Assembly: GCF_910592395.1 (NCBI RefSeq)
Contig: NC_088324.1
Span: forward strand, 1,986,001 to 2,050,000
Length of the DNA: 64,000 nt
DNA from: Lineus longissimus
Taxonomy: Eukaryota > Nemertea > Pilidiophora > Heteronemertea > Lineidae
Direction: 5' to 3'
The notes below the pieces were generated by a model that was not told where the DNA came from, made no database searches, and saw only the letters and a program-made list of their open reading frames with translations. Made by a program: the position numbers and the translations under genes. Positions 1 to 11,186 of the stretch are shown in pieces (the stretch's first letter is position 1; the number at the start of each line of letters is the position of its first letter).

Positions 1-827
1 CAGGAGTTCATTAGACACTTAAGGAAAATCGTCAGGTTATCACTTGCTATTATCCAATGATGTGGAGAGATTTCGACACCTAACCACCTTTTCCTAAGAT
101 GTTCGACATGCTATCACCTTTTTAGGTCAGAAATCACCAAAGATGTTCGACCACCACAACTCGGCACTGCACTAGCAGCACAGCAGAGATAGGGTCGCAG
201 GGGCTAAAAATCTAGGCCATTAATCGATAACCTCAGGGCTTCAGCGAGTCCTTGGTCTCCAAATCTTACGATGATATGATACAAAGAAAATGAAACACAA
301 ATTACCTGCAAAGTATGCCCGAAAGTATGCGAGAACACACGACACACGCGTTCACTACAACAGCATGAAAAGCCAATCTTGACACTAGAGGCGCTGATGT
401 CGTTCCTAAACAACGGCTCTAGCACTGCTAAATTGCCACCATCTTGAAAAGCAGTACCGCGCATGTGGAAATGTAAAGAATCTTAACAATTGCAAAGAGG
501 CTATCGCATCACCACTACGCCCGAGAACACGATGACTGCACTACGCTGCATTGATAGTTTGCAATAAATTCACGTAAAAACACACCAGAACATCTCGGGT
601 TTTATACAAAGATCATATTTTGTTATTTATTTATAAAACAAGCCATTTTATGAAAGAAGGTGGCACTCAGTTACTAGGCCTGGATAAGACTTTGGAGTTT
701 GAAGTGGTGGTGACGCAGTGTTGAAAATACCTGAATCTCAGGATGCCGATATCCAAGATGGCGGAATTTTACCAATTCCAGTGTCTGAAATTGAATTTTA
801 ATTTCAGCACTGTGCGAGTTTGCATGA
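1..827. other. Non-coding stretch, nothing recognised
   Basis: I find no open frame with protein-like composition, no repeat shared with the rest of the window and no RNA gene in this stretch. Its only context is that it ends exactly where HINE copy A begins, and a BEN-domain gene begins just after that copy. It could be intron or flank of that gene. Nothing supports a stronger statement. Confidence 0.4.
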
Positions 828-1864
828 TGAAATGGCCAGGGCCATTGTGCTCACCTCATGTGGAGGAAAGATGGATAAAGAGCATGGTCTTGTGTCATGT
901 AGTGTTAGGTTTGATGTAGGTCCAAGCAATTACAATTTCCCCAAAATGGCCAATTTACAGTACATTCGACCTCTGTGACCTTGAAAAGTAGGTCAAATCA
1001 AAGAAGACCCGGGTGACACATTGAATGGTTGTTAGAATTAGATGTACCTATGATATAAAATTGGTGCCAATCGGGCAAGTCATTACTAGGAATAATGGCA
1101 TTTTGAAGAATTTAGGATTTGGCCCCCTGCCTGGAGGCCAAACGGCAAATCAGATTGCACCAAACTTCGGTACCTGAGATCACCTGACCAAGGGGTACAT
1201 GTGTACTTAATTTGTGATCAATAGTCATTGCAGTTAAGAAACGTGCCATAGTTACGGCCTGACGGCGAATTTACGCCATTTGACCTCTGTGACCTTGACA
1301 AGAAGGTCGAATTAAAAACCTGTGTGACATATACTGTATGGTGGTTAGATGTACCCATGATATCAAATTGGTGGCAATCGGGCAAGAAGTTAAGGAATAA
1401 TCACATTTTTAAGGTTTTTGGATTTTGCCCCTGGTGGTCAAGTGGTGAATCATATTGGACCAAACTTCGGTCCCTGAGATCACCTGACTAAGGGGTAAAT
1501 GTGTACCAAATTTGGTATCAATAGTCATTGCAGTTTAGAAACTTGCCATCGTTTCATCCTAACGGCCAATTTACACCATTTGACCTCTGTGACCTTGAAA
1601 AGGAGGTCAAATCAAAAACCCGGAGGATATATGATGCACCTTTGCTAGAAGTACCTACCATATTTTTTTCAAAATTTCCTGACTACTATTAAGGGAGATA
1701 TTGCATATTTTCACTTTTAACGTTTGGCCCCCTGGTGGCCAAACCATGAAACGAATCAGACCGAAACTTGGTCTCCAAGGTGTCATTACATAAGGGTACA
1801 TGTGTCCCAAGTTTCAACTCAATAGCTCTAACAGTTACGAAACGTGCCCTGCTAACGGACGACG

Positions 1865-1902
<38 letters not shown>

Positions 1903-1958
1903 ACGACGGACGCCACGGTATGGGATAAGCTCACCTCTGCTAAGAGGTGAGCTAAAAA
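828..1958 (+). mobile_element. HINE/pearl-like repeat, copy A (full length)
   Basis: Full copy of a 1.13-kb repeat also present at 32725-33869 and, split, at 53452-54036 plus 63467-63994. It opens with a short palindrome (AATGGCCAGGGCCATT) followed by GCTCACCTC. It holds three diverged core units of about 300-314 bp, each beginning GACCTCTGTGACCTTGA (968, 1282, 1582), then a GAC/ACG microsatellite (about 1857-1912). It ends in a hairpin built from AGCTCACCTCT and AGAGGTGAGCT followed by AAAAA. The 5' and 3' GCTCACCTC/GAGGTGAGC pair forms subterminal inverted repeats. That layout of 5' block, core tandem repeats, microsatellite and 3' stem-loop matches the Helentron-associated HINE (pearl/CvA) class known from bivalves. 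The class name is inference. The repeat has no coding capacity. Confidence 0.8.
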
Positions 1959-1983
1959 CTGCATAATTTATTTTGTATTTCAG

Positions 1984-3280
1984 ATGAAGGAACTGGTGAA
2001 AGAGAGCGGGGTGTATGTTTACTCGCAACAGAAATATATTATAAAGTCGGCTATAGTAAGTCCATATCTTTTGGTCTGATTTTCATTGTTTGTATATAGG
2101 GATGGCACTACCCGCTCGCCAAATCGCCATTGGCTCTTTCACCTCTGATTTGGCTAAAATTTTAACGAATTCACTTCAGATATAATAATGAATTCTGTCT
2201 GATTTAAGGAAAGTAGTTGGTATTTTAGTACATGTGGTCCCCTTAATTATTTTTGTGTGTTAATAAGTTTTTTTCTTGTTCCAATTTCAGGACCTTACCT
2301 ATTGCCTCTCTGCAGCCATGGGAACCTTTTATGATAAGGAAGACCTGAGGAATTACAATTTATCGGAGGCTAATGGGAAGAAGAAATTGGATAACAGAAT
2401 TATTTCTGCTATTGCTGGTAAGTACTGTATACTCTTGCAAAACATTTTTATGGAAGATCATCACATCTATCCCAAAATAAGCTGTTCAGACTGAGAGCAG
2501 TTTGTTAACCTTTTCAATCCTGGGCTGACCCTAACCAAGCACGTCTGCAAAACATCAGCGATTCAACTGATTCCACCATTTCAATTGCCCAGAGCGGGAT
2601 ACTATCCCGTATCTAGAGTTATCGAGGGTGGCGCCACAAGCCAGAACTTGAGTTAGCGATGCAGTATGTCATCCCGCTCAGGGCAGACCCGTCGGTATGA
2701 GATGAGGGATGTCGGATTGAAAAGGTTAACTGAAATGAATGCATATTATGTAAAGCATATCAGCTTGATATACCGCAAGCGCGACCTCTCTTGCTGGGTT
2801 TAGTAACTAATGAAGTGGGAAATAGTGTTAACAGAAGTTGGGCTTATTTCAAACACAGGTTTCAAAACCACACAGACCAATTTGAGCCATGACTTATACC
2901 TCATCAGAATTATCTGAGACAAAACATTTGTGAAGAAAAAAAATATTTTCTATCTTCAGATACAGCCCATCATCTATTCCCAGAGAAAAGATGGAAAGCC
3001 CTTAACAGCTGCAAAAATTCGAAGCAGGTTGGTACAGAGGTGTCATGACACCACGAAGGAAGAGAGAAGAGAGAATAAAAAGCCAACAAAAATCTTTATC
3101 AAAACCAAGGAATATGTCATCGAGAGCGAGAGCGATGACAGTGTTGACAACAGGCACGACGAGGGAAATATCAGTGAAGCAGGGAGTGATGAGGATGAAG
3201 TATCAACAAACTCTAAGGGGCATAGCTCCCACGGCCTAAAGGTGCCTAAGATTTTAACTGTTGAGGAGGCGCTCCGTTAA
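1984..3280 (+). CDS. BEN-domain protein, partial gene (three exons)
   Basis: Three exon-like blocks follow one another: 1984-2055, 2291-2417 and about 2960-3280. Each has a polypyrimidine-AG acceptor, and the first two have GTAAG donors. Block 1 (KESGVYVYSQQKYIIKSAI), block 2 (SAAMGTFYDKEDLRNYNLS, then GKKKLDNRIISAI) and block 3 (SQRKDGKPLTAAKIRSRLV) read in order like a BEN domain, a DNA-binding module of chromatin and transposon proteins. The tail is acidic and serine-rich and ends at a stop. Blocks 1 and 2 join in phase. Block 2 ends in phase 1 while block 3 reads in phase 0 at the acceptor I chose, so a different splice site or one-base damage is needed. No upstream exons are visible, so this is a 3' fragment or a pseudogene. 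Host or transposon origin is open. Confidence 0.6.
2509..2725. mobile_element. 217-bp MITE with TTAA target duplication
   Basis: Inverted ends CCTTTTCAATCC and GGATTGAAAAGG are flanked on both sides by TTAA (2505-2508 and 2726-2729), with a further matching G/C outside. TTAA duplication is the hallmark of piggyBac and Kolobok elements, and both superfamilies have coding relics in this window. It lies between the second and third BEN exons, so it is intronic. The interior has no reading frame. Which transposase moved it cannot be told from these ends, and they do not match the 54037-63466 Kolobok ends. Confidence 0.75.
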
Positions 3281-3334
3281 ATATTTTTGGCAGAATAAAA
3301 TTTGAAAAAAATAGCTAATGCGTCATTCAGTTTC

Positions 3335-3965
3335 ATCCATTTTGCTTGTTTTTGGGCATCTAGGGTTCAGGCCACATCCAAGAATTGCCAAGAATTCTTT
3401 CTTGCCAATTCTTGTGTTCATAGAAAAACCCAAGACACTTTCTTGGGTTCAGGACAAATCCAAGAATTGCCAAGATTTCTTTCTTGGCGAATCTTGGAAT
3501 ACAACCATCAATTCTTGCCAATTCTTGTGTTCATAGAAAGACCCAAGACACTTTCTTGGGTTCAGGAAACATCCAATAATTGCCAAGAACTCTTTCTTGA
3601 AAATTCTTGTGTTCATAGGAAGACCCAAGATACAGACCCACACAAGAATTTAAAAGAATTAACAAGAATTTGCAAGAGCCATCAAAGATATATTCTTGCA
3701 ATTTCTTGTGTTTACTTTCGTACAATCCAAGAAATGCCAAGAATTATCCAAGAAAATACAAGACAAACAGAGGTCGATGGAATAAAATTTTCTAAGACAA
3801 TCCCAAGAAAACACGGATTTTTCGCTTCGCCAGGTGTTTTCTTGGGTATTAATACATTGATATACACAATTGTACAGGACCCAAGAAAACCCAAGATGCA
3901 TGCAAGATTATGCAAGATGATCTTGGGTTTTTCTTGGATTTATTTTCCTAAGGGAATTGCTTCTA
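3335..3965. repeat. Imperfect CAAGAA/TTCTTG-rich array
   Basis: Over about 630 bp the motifs CCAAGAATTGCCAAGAA and TTCTTGGGTTCAGG, with their complements, recur many times. There are several roughly 60-120-bp higher-order units (for example around 3361, 3450 and 3560), each with a variant of TTCTTGTGTTCATAGAAA. Because CAAGAA and TTCTTG are reverse complements, the whole block can pair with itself. All frames are spuriously open because the repeat contains few stops, so the overlapping ORFs on both strands are not genes. Confidence 0.7.
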
Positions 3966-4440
3966 AACTCAAGTGGTCAACATTGACACACAGCCGATTG
4001 TGGCATTTGTGAGAGACATCAAAGTCCAAAAGGCAAGGGGCCACCAAAATAAGCAACATAAGGAAGCCTAAGGACCCTGTGCTTTTGCTGCACCCATCCC
4101 AAGGTAGTTAAAACCTTGTCTCCCCATAACTACGACTATACCCAGTCAATGATACACTTTGCACAATTCGACTTTAGATCAGGTTCGCTGTACTGGTTTA
4201 TTTTCGACAAGAAAATGCAAAAAGGAAAGAGAAGGACGTGCGGAATAGAGAAAATAAGATAAAATGGGTGTGCAAATGTCAACTTTCTCATACTTAGTCA
4301 GCCATTTTGACTACTAGGCCAGAGCCCTCTATTAAAAACTGTGTACATTATGTGTACATTGTTGTTAAAGGTTTGGTAAAAAGTACACCTTGGACAAATC
4401 AATCCGCACAAAATTTTATATGTGCTAACACGTTGACTGC

Positions 4441-4877
4441 CGACTACGAGTTATCTCGTAGAATTAGGTCAGTCATTTTTGCCGACTACGAGTTATCTCG
4501 TAGAGAGCCTACAGATTTCAGTGTAATATAAATTAGTCTGGCAATGGTGAATGCATGCTATAATCATTGCTGGCAGCACAGTATGACTCAATATGCATAA
4601 AACATACATTACCAGGGCTCACTCTTCTCTACTGGAGGTAATAATGCTCTCTATCAAATCCCGCTCGTAGCTGGCACCACGAGTATACTCGTAGTAAGTC
4701 ATATTGTTACCTAAATTCCCTTGCAGTCAATGAATGCATGTGGTATCATTTATACCAACAAGATATGCCAAAATATTCATAAAATAACCCAAGTCATAAT
4801 GCTATCATGGCTCGTATTGCATAAATTAGATATTTGTAGTCACTCGTAGTTGGCAATCCTGTTGCCAACTACGAGTG
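4441..4877. repeat. Cluster of TACGAG-type palindromes
   Basis: Two copies of the near-palindrome CGACTACGAGTTATCTCGTAG lie at 4441-4461 and 4483-4503. A related CACGAGTATACTCGTAG occurs near 4677. At 4841-4877 a perfect 16-bp inverted repeat (CACTCGTAGTTGGCAA, five-base loop, TTGCCAACTACGAGTG) can form a hairpin. The motif family is absent elsewhere in the window. The cluster sits directly before a decayed Kolobok transposase, so it could be subterminal sequence of that or another DNA transposon. No target duplication was found. Confidence 0.55.
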
Positions 4878-4927
4878 TTGTAAAAGTGATTTAATTACCT
4901 CCGGAGGTAATAATTAAATTATTTCAG

Positions 4928-5943
4928 AGCAATGAAGTTGCCAACAGCAACCCAATGGAAAAAGAGGGATTGATACGATCGGTCAAGTTCCTCAAGGAGA
5001 AGAATCTCAATATCGCTGTCATGATAACTGATGGACACACGCAAATTGCGAAGTATGTCCGTGAGAGATTACCTGAAGTACTTCACTACCTTGATGCATG
5101 GCATGTAGCCAAATGCAAGTTATTTCTGCAGTTATGTCTTCATTTGGATTATTTCAGTTACATTTGATTGACGCCTGTACCCATGACACCTCTCTATTCA
5201 TCACAATAACAGCAATTGGTAGTTAATTGATATCCATAATAGCAAGGTTGTATCTACATGATCTACTGAAAATCACTTGCTCCTCTATAATACTTTAAAT
5301 GAATGAGTTTATTTTCATTTTATTTCAGGCTTCACGAAGAAAGCCATAGCACTCTCAAAAAGAAGGACTGCGGTGACATACTGATTTGGGTGAGGAGCAT
5401 GGCCAATCACATGTACTGGGTAACATTTTCAACTCCAGGACTAATGGTGAGGTAATGATTGCGAAGTGGAAGTCCCTCATCAATCACGTGCAGGACCAAC
5501 ATTATCGCCATGGTACCATATTCCCAAAATGTCAACATGAAAAACTGACTAGAGCTGGACGAAGGAAAACGAAGTGGATAAAACGAGGTAATTAAAAAGA
5601 GTTATTGTTAGTTATATTTAAACTGAAGCAGTTGTGCAATTAGAATATGATATATACACAGAATATTTGGACAATATTGTAAACACTAACAGGTTCCTTG
5701 GTCAAACGTCAGTATCACTATCCGCTTGTTTATATATTTGAACACAGAAATCCCATTGTCTATATTGTAAAATGTCTTACTTTCTGAATTTCAGGTTCTG
5801 AAGCCGCCAAGAAGCTTACTCAGCTAATAGAGATTACACACCTCCTAAACTCTATTAAGAGGCTCAGTCCGATGCACCAGACTTCAAAGACTGAAGCGCA
5901 TAATAGAAACCTTTGTTCCCCGGACATTCTATCCAAATTATAG
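4928..5943 (+). pseudogene. Decayed Kolobok transposase, C-terminal half
   Basis: Exon-like pieces at 4928-5120, 5329-5587 and 5795-5943 align by eye with the transposase at 59961-61586. MEKEGLIRSVKFLKEKNLN and the aspartate-containing VMITDGHTQIAKYV match MEKEGLIDCLDSLKH and VLATDRHPQISK there. DILIWVRSMANHMYW matches GPWIKAIIVHLWFSA. IAKWKSLINHVQDQHYRHG matches the region around ILYHVQDIHEW. A frameshift lies near 5400, the N-terminal THAP region and the first catalytic aspartate are missing, and the protein stops early at 5941. Unlike the right-hand copy this half is split by introns. It is clearly an older copy from a different lineage of the same superfamily. Confidence 0.7.
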
Positions 5944-6611
5944 GACATTTTAAACTTCTACACCGGAAAACGGCACGGGTGATAATGGACTTTGACTGAC
6001 AGGTATGGACATATTCTCTACACATATCATTGTGGCAGTTTGTGCAACTTAAACTAAGGCCTTTATGAATGGTTACATTTATTTTCTTACATTTACATAT
6101 CTATTTGCAGGAACCATATGACTGTTGGCTAAAAAAGTCATTTTCCTTTGACGTATGCATGCCAGACAACAGCCAATTGCTAGCAGTAAGTCAAGTTTTG
6201 AATTACAGTAGTTAGTATCCATAAACTGATGATCCCACGCCATGCAAACATTTCAAATCATGCTAGGTGTTCAGTGGTAGGCCTCATAATCAAGGACAAC
6301 AATCACAACCAATCAGAATAACAACTCATTTAACCCTCTTTGTAAAACATGGCAATGATAAGGCCATGATGATCTTTCTGTTACCACCACGGCCACGGTG
6401 TCCGAAGGCCTGATCCAAGCCTATCTATTGACTGAAGTCATTCTAAATACTAGTTGACGGAACATGTGTACTGCATAGTCACTAGTGTTTTAAACAAGCC
6501 TATAGGCGAATATGGGTCGTCGCGTTGATGCCAGAACGTCCCCAAAGTTTGGAAATGTTGTTCTTAATTCCTCCGGGTTGGGGTACCTATGGCTTGATCA
6601 AATGAATATTA

Positions 6612-7235
6612 ATGTGGATAACTGGAAAATATTATACTCTAATGCCCAGTAAACGATTAGAGATATTTGTCAACATGAAATTTTTGGTGAAATCGCAACA
6701 AATAAAAAACTCGATGTATAGTAATCTTATGTTTTCATTTGAACTTCAAACATATTTAAATGATATTAAATCAGTGAAACACAGGGCTTGTATCACAAAA
6801 TTAATGCTGGAAGCCCATTGTCTAAGAATCAAAACTGGGAGACACTGTAGTCTAAGAAAGTGTGAGGTTTGCAAGTCAGGGGAGGTTGAGGATGATTTTC
6901 ACTTCCTTGCGATGTGCCCTAAATATGCGTCAAACAGCAAAACTCATTGCAGTTGTAATAGAAGTGATCTCCATTTTCTGTCTCTGTCGGATCTGACTAA
7001 AATTTTTCTGAAAAATCCTTCACCTCCCTCTGCTGCGATTATCAACGAGTTCTTTAAACTGCGTAACTCTATATTGTCCTGATTTCCATTATTATGTTTT
7101 TGTCTTTAAATATTTGTGATCTTATTTTGTATACCCTGTAACTTTATATTGTATATTTTGTAATTAGTTTATGTAACCGTTGGCCCCTAGTGGGCGTTTT
7201 ATAGTCTGGGCTCCTGACCTCACTCTCGCTGTCGT
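6612..7235 (+). pseudogene. 3' end of a non-LTR retrotransposon ORF2
   Basis: The 156-codon frame contains HRACITKLMLEAHCLRIKTG followed by a cysteine/histidine block (C-x2-C, then H and C within KCEVCKSGEVEDDFHFLAMC). This resembles the zinc-binding C-terminus found after the reverse transcriptase in many LINE ORF2 proteins. Everything upstream is missing, as expected from 5' truncation on integration. An A/T-rich 3' UTR follows. A short TTTGAA repeat after an AATAAAG signal lies at about 7735-7765, which would suit a LINE 3' tail separated by a later insertion, but that link is inference. The clade is not determined. Confidence 0.6.
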
Positions 7236-8564
7236 AGGTTAGGCAATAACAAAAATCTATAAATAGAACAATAGCTTAAACCACCATTTCCACAAAAATT
7301 CTTATGCCTTATTTTTTTAATATTATAAACAACCTATCCTGCAAAAACCAACGCAATCGGTCAAGGTTTAGCGTCTCAAATCGTACTTTTGAAAATGACA
7401 ATATCGCTAAAAGTGACGTCATTATATGGGGAAACCCTTTTGTCTGAAACATAAAATAACCGTAATCGCGCATTTTAAGAGTAATTCCGGTATTTCTACA
7501 GTGTAGAATGATGTGTTCAATAATAGTGCATAATCCTAGGACAGATACGGCGCTCAATTCGACCGTAAAACGATAATTGGCTCGGGAAATTACAACAATG
7601 GCTGAATCTAAAAATAACACTCCTCTTTTCTGCCGTGTTATTTGTAGACGGTTGTTGTTACCTGACCCGTTCCTAAACCCTACCAAAAGCCCGGAGATCG
7701 AGGTCAGAGAACCAGACTATTTAGCGTTTTAGAGTAATAAAGAATTTGAATTTGAATTTGAATTTTTCCACCGCTGTACCTTATTATCATAATTATGCCC
7801 ACGTGATTAGCTGCTCGGTATTGACGAGCAAGTGACAGTCCTCATTTGCATGTACATTAATGTCATTATTATGGCTGACGCGATCCTGTAAAGTTGTGCG
7901 TAATTTCTAATTTCTCGGCAAATACTTGATTGATTTCGTTGAAATTTGAGAGTATTACAGATTAGATTACTGCTTACATTGGGTTTTCGTAGTTTCTTCA
8001 TACATCATTGATAAAGACACGTAGCTTTGTGAAGAAACTCGCCATACTGCTCGCTGGCCAGCACAACATTCCTGCATGCTACGTATACACGCTCATCAAT
8101 TTTGAGCTCCCAATTAATAATTTTATTCATTTCGCATTTTACATGAGACGAAGGACTTAATGAACAAGATAACGAACTTTAATGAAAACTTAAGTTTTGT
8201 TACAATAGGACAAATACTGGCAACGCAATTTGCATTTCAATTCAACAACTGCCGAGCATCCTAGGGCTAAAAATATCTTCATTCATAGTCAATCTCGCCA
8301 TTTAGCTAAACGGACCTGAAACAAATCGATTCAGCGTCTACACTTTTACTCTGATTTGTCTCAAAATTGGTGACAAAGAGGCTGAATGTACTGCAAACAA
8401 TTCCTCGGAACCAAATTTAAAAAAAAATGATTTTAAAGATATTTTTTAGTGTAAAATGCCCGTTGCTAGGCATGGTTGCTAGGCACATGCTGCCACAAAC
8501 ATAATGACAGAACCTGACAATAAGGGTCTGCTCTCGCGACGACCAATATGATTCACATTTCACC
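7236..8564. other. Intergenic stretch with a LINE-like TTTGAA tail
   Basis: No protein-like frame is visible on either strand. The one feature is the AATAAAG followed by three to four TTTGAA units at about 7735-7765, typical of CR1/L2-type LINE 3' tails. The sequence between 7246 and 7680 may be an insertion separating that tail from the LINE body. I could not find convincing inverted ends for it. Confidence 0.35.
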
Positions 8565-10512
8565 ATGTCCTTTCTCTTTAAGGATAAAATAACATCGCTG
8601 CTGAATACGCACGGCTTAGATTCTACAGATCCGAACATTATCCAGGCGTGCTACAGTCACAAGAAACATAGGATTACTCAGTACAGGAGTGACATGAAGA
8701 GAAAGGTAATTCCTCTAATTTGTATGCATCTGCCTGGGTCCATCCAGAATACAGTTATCTTGTCTTTTGGCCAGGCTATAGCAATCGAAATCAATAAACG
8801 TAATTCACACAGTATGGAACATACACATGATTAACATTGAGTGTTCATCCCGGGGTGTTCACTAAACAATCTTACGTTATTAATTAACGGCCCCAAAACT
8901 TATGAGAATCAATTATTAGAGTCCCAGGGTAACTTACATATAGGTCGCTATTAGCCTATTAGCAGCAGTGTATTAAGTGCTTAAGTCGCTTGACCAGTTT
9001 TATGTAACCTGGTACAATCACATGCACATCAACATCAACATTTCCACTCAACTGACAATATACTGCTCATCGTGATTATGTTGAATAGGAGTGTCTAATG
9101 AGTGCTGTCTGCGTTGTTGGGCTGGAGTTCTGATATTATTCATCCTGCCCATTAACATAAATCTAAACTTATCAGATATAAACATATCTGATCTAGATTG
9201 ATCTGACCTGTTCTGCTTGATCGATTTACTGTAAGTGTATATTTCTATTCAACAGCTAAATGGAAACCCCAAGGGAGTACATCCCATGGCCATGCCGGTC
9301 GGCAGGTTCAGCGACTATATCTTTGCGAAGGTCTTGAGAACTCCGTTGGAGACGGAGAAGAGCCAGAGACAGGCTCTCATGATTGTAAGTATTATAGGTA
9401 GACATCATAATTGGGCCATTTGAATCAACTTCGTTCAGATACTCTCCAGTTTGGTTTTAAATTCAACATGCATGACTTGATCTCCGTATAGAACTCAACC
9501 TAAATGCAGTTCTCGATACATGGTTCATCCAACAGTGTGATATGTGCTTGTCATGGACCTGCCATAGAGTTACGATATGTTTCATTACATGTATTCAGTT
9601 AGCAGCAAACATGTATCTGCAGATTGCAAGTGCACCCCTCATGTACATGGAGATGGCCAAAATTAGACTATTCATCAATACTTTATTTTGACCAGACAAA
9701 CATCCATACCCTGTGATATTGCATTCTTATTAATCGTTCGCCATTTGCATTGCAGCGCTCATTTGCCTACACTAGCGTCAAGCTGTTCCGTTGAGATGAA
9801 GGCCCAGCAGAGCCAGAGGAGAAAGACTTTTGGCGTGGCTATACGAAATTACAGGTGCCTGGCTGTGGATAGCCCCGACAGCTGGGCCAAGCTGTAGGAG
9901 ATAGATGATAAGCGGGTGGGGAAAGCCATTGATTGTAACATGTAATTATGGGGGTTAATTGAATAGAAGGGATTAATTGTAAATAATTGTAAAGCGGGTG
10001 GGGAAGCCGTTGATTGTAACATGTTAATATGGGGGTTAATTGTATAGAAGTGATTAATTGTAAGTAATAATGCGATAATCATGAACTATCCATCCATGGG
10101 CTCCATGGATGAAACGTTCATGGGCCATCAGCTATCCGTGGACGGAAACTTTTGCCTGTGTAGGATCGCAGAATGGTGCAGTTATTGTGAAAATGTATGA
10201 CTGGGACACATTCCTGGGACACATCTTCAAGAAGTTCTCAGGACTAAAGGATATCCACCATTTTCAGTACACAAAGAGGAACCGGGGATGCTGTATTCGC
10301 GAAAATCATCTGATAGTCAGGAGAGGTCAGCGAATTAGCTGAAAAGAGATGTCGTGATCGACGCAGCTGAGCCGCCAGAGAAGATCATCCCAAAGGGACT
10401 GTCCGATGCCAGGAAGGCATATCTTTACAAAGAAATTCGCGAGTTTTGCAAGGAGGTGACACAGGATCTTGTGTGCCCCAACCCAGACGAAGACATGGAC
10501 ATTGGAGAATAA
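8565..10512 (+). pseudogene. Decayed multi-exon gene, DUF7869-like C-terminus
   Basis: Exons 8565-8705 and 9256-9384 are 47 and 43 codons, both phase 0 with good GT/AG sites. A third at 9756-about 9852 continues in phase (RSFAYTSVKLFR, in-frame TGA, DEGPAEPEEKDFWRGY). The last block (10160-10512) contains VKMYDWDTFLGHIFKKFSG and then, after a frameshift near 10285 and a TAG near 10340, KGLSDARKAYLYKEIREFC and an acidic end. That block resembles the C-terminus of the transposon-borne family also seen at 15611-16927 and 38700-39862. The N-terminal exons are not recognised. Conserved splice phase with two stops and a frameshift indicates a formerly coding, now dead gene. Confidence 0.5.
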
Positions 10513-10739
10513 AGCAGACTGACATGTGAATAACTGTTAGTGAGCGCAACATGGGGGGGGGGGGTTACACTCATTCAGACATTGCGCAGATTTCCATGCA
10601 TTGACTTTGACTTCATTTTGTTTTGTGTGACTGTGTTTTTCATACTCAACATGTTCATAATGTGTATTGGTACTCAGAACTGCCATGAAGCCTGGGCAGT
10701 TTTAATGGTATGGTCATTGTAGTGAATCAATCTGAAATA

Positions 10740-10957
10740 GAGTATCGACTAGGCCCACTGATTACGTCGCTTGACTTTATTGTGTTGTAATATGTGTCCC
10801 TCCGCCATAACCGACAACGGGATTACTTTCTAAAGAATAAAAGCATTTGCTAGATCCGAGTCGTTGTGTTAGGTTCCGTGACCACCGTCCTTTCGTCTTG
10901 AGAATTTCCATATACCCATTGTCATAATCCCTGACAATTTGGTGCCGAAACCCGGGA
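10740..10957 (+). mobile_element. BEL/Pao-like LTR end with primer-binding site
   Basis: TGGTGCCGAAACCCGGGAA at 10940-10958 has the form of a tRNA-3'-end-complementary primer-binding site and directly follows an LTR-like end (...CCCTGACA). An AATAAA polyadenylation signal lies about 100 bp upstream near 10837. The gag start is 36 bp downstream. The 5' edge of the LTR is not defined here because no second LTR copy is in the window. The association with gag at 10993 and with DUF1759 at 13985 makes the call solid in kind, if not in boundaries. Confidence 0.65.
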
Positions 10958-10992
10958 ACAAGCAACAACAAGTGGGTGTGTAAAGATTGGGA

Positions 10993-11185
10993 AATGGATG
11001 AAGCTCTCAAGTCGAGGAAGGCGGCTAAAGGTTGGCTCACGCGAGCGGAGAAGAAATTGGCTGCGATAAATCAAGATGGCGATGCTGACGTGACAGAATT
11101 GCAAATGGCAATTGACGATTTCAACCGACGACAAACTTCCTATCTAAAGGCCGAGGAGCGGGGCCTTCCTGGCAGGACGGGAGGA
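10993..11185 (+). pseudogene. BEL/Pao gag, N-terminal piece
   Basis: The frame starts with MDEALKSRKAAKGWLTRAEK and continues with an acidic helix (ELQMAIDDFNRRQ), the charged coiled-coil N-terminus typical of BEL/Pao gag. It begins just after the primer-binding site. Similarity ends near 11185, where the sequence passes into the putative Harbinger element. The next gag domain appears only after 13960, so the gag is interrupted. It is broken and not functional as it stands. Confidence 0.6.
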
Positions 11186-11186
11186 G

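Noticed and set aside
1768-1950. Frames through the GAC/ACG microsatellite (arginine runs), also at 33698-34003 and 63749-63970
   Set aside because: Low-complexity translation of HINE microsatellite sequence, identical in non-coding copies.
828-1958. TGCAT on both flanks of HINE copy A as a target duplication
   Set aside because: Copies B and C show nothing comparable and the match is offset by a base or two, so chance is more likely.
3302-4012. 236-codon plus-strand frame and three minus-strand frames
   Set aside because: They arise from the CAAGAA/TTCTTG repeat, which is poor in stops on both strands. No start context or family match.
9849-10082. Minus-strand 77-codon frame
   Set aside because: It lies over a local 70-bp direct duplication (AAAGCGGGTGGGGAAGCC-type) in an intron-like gap and has no protein-like features beyond that repeat.
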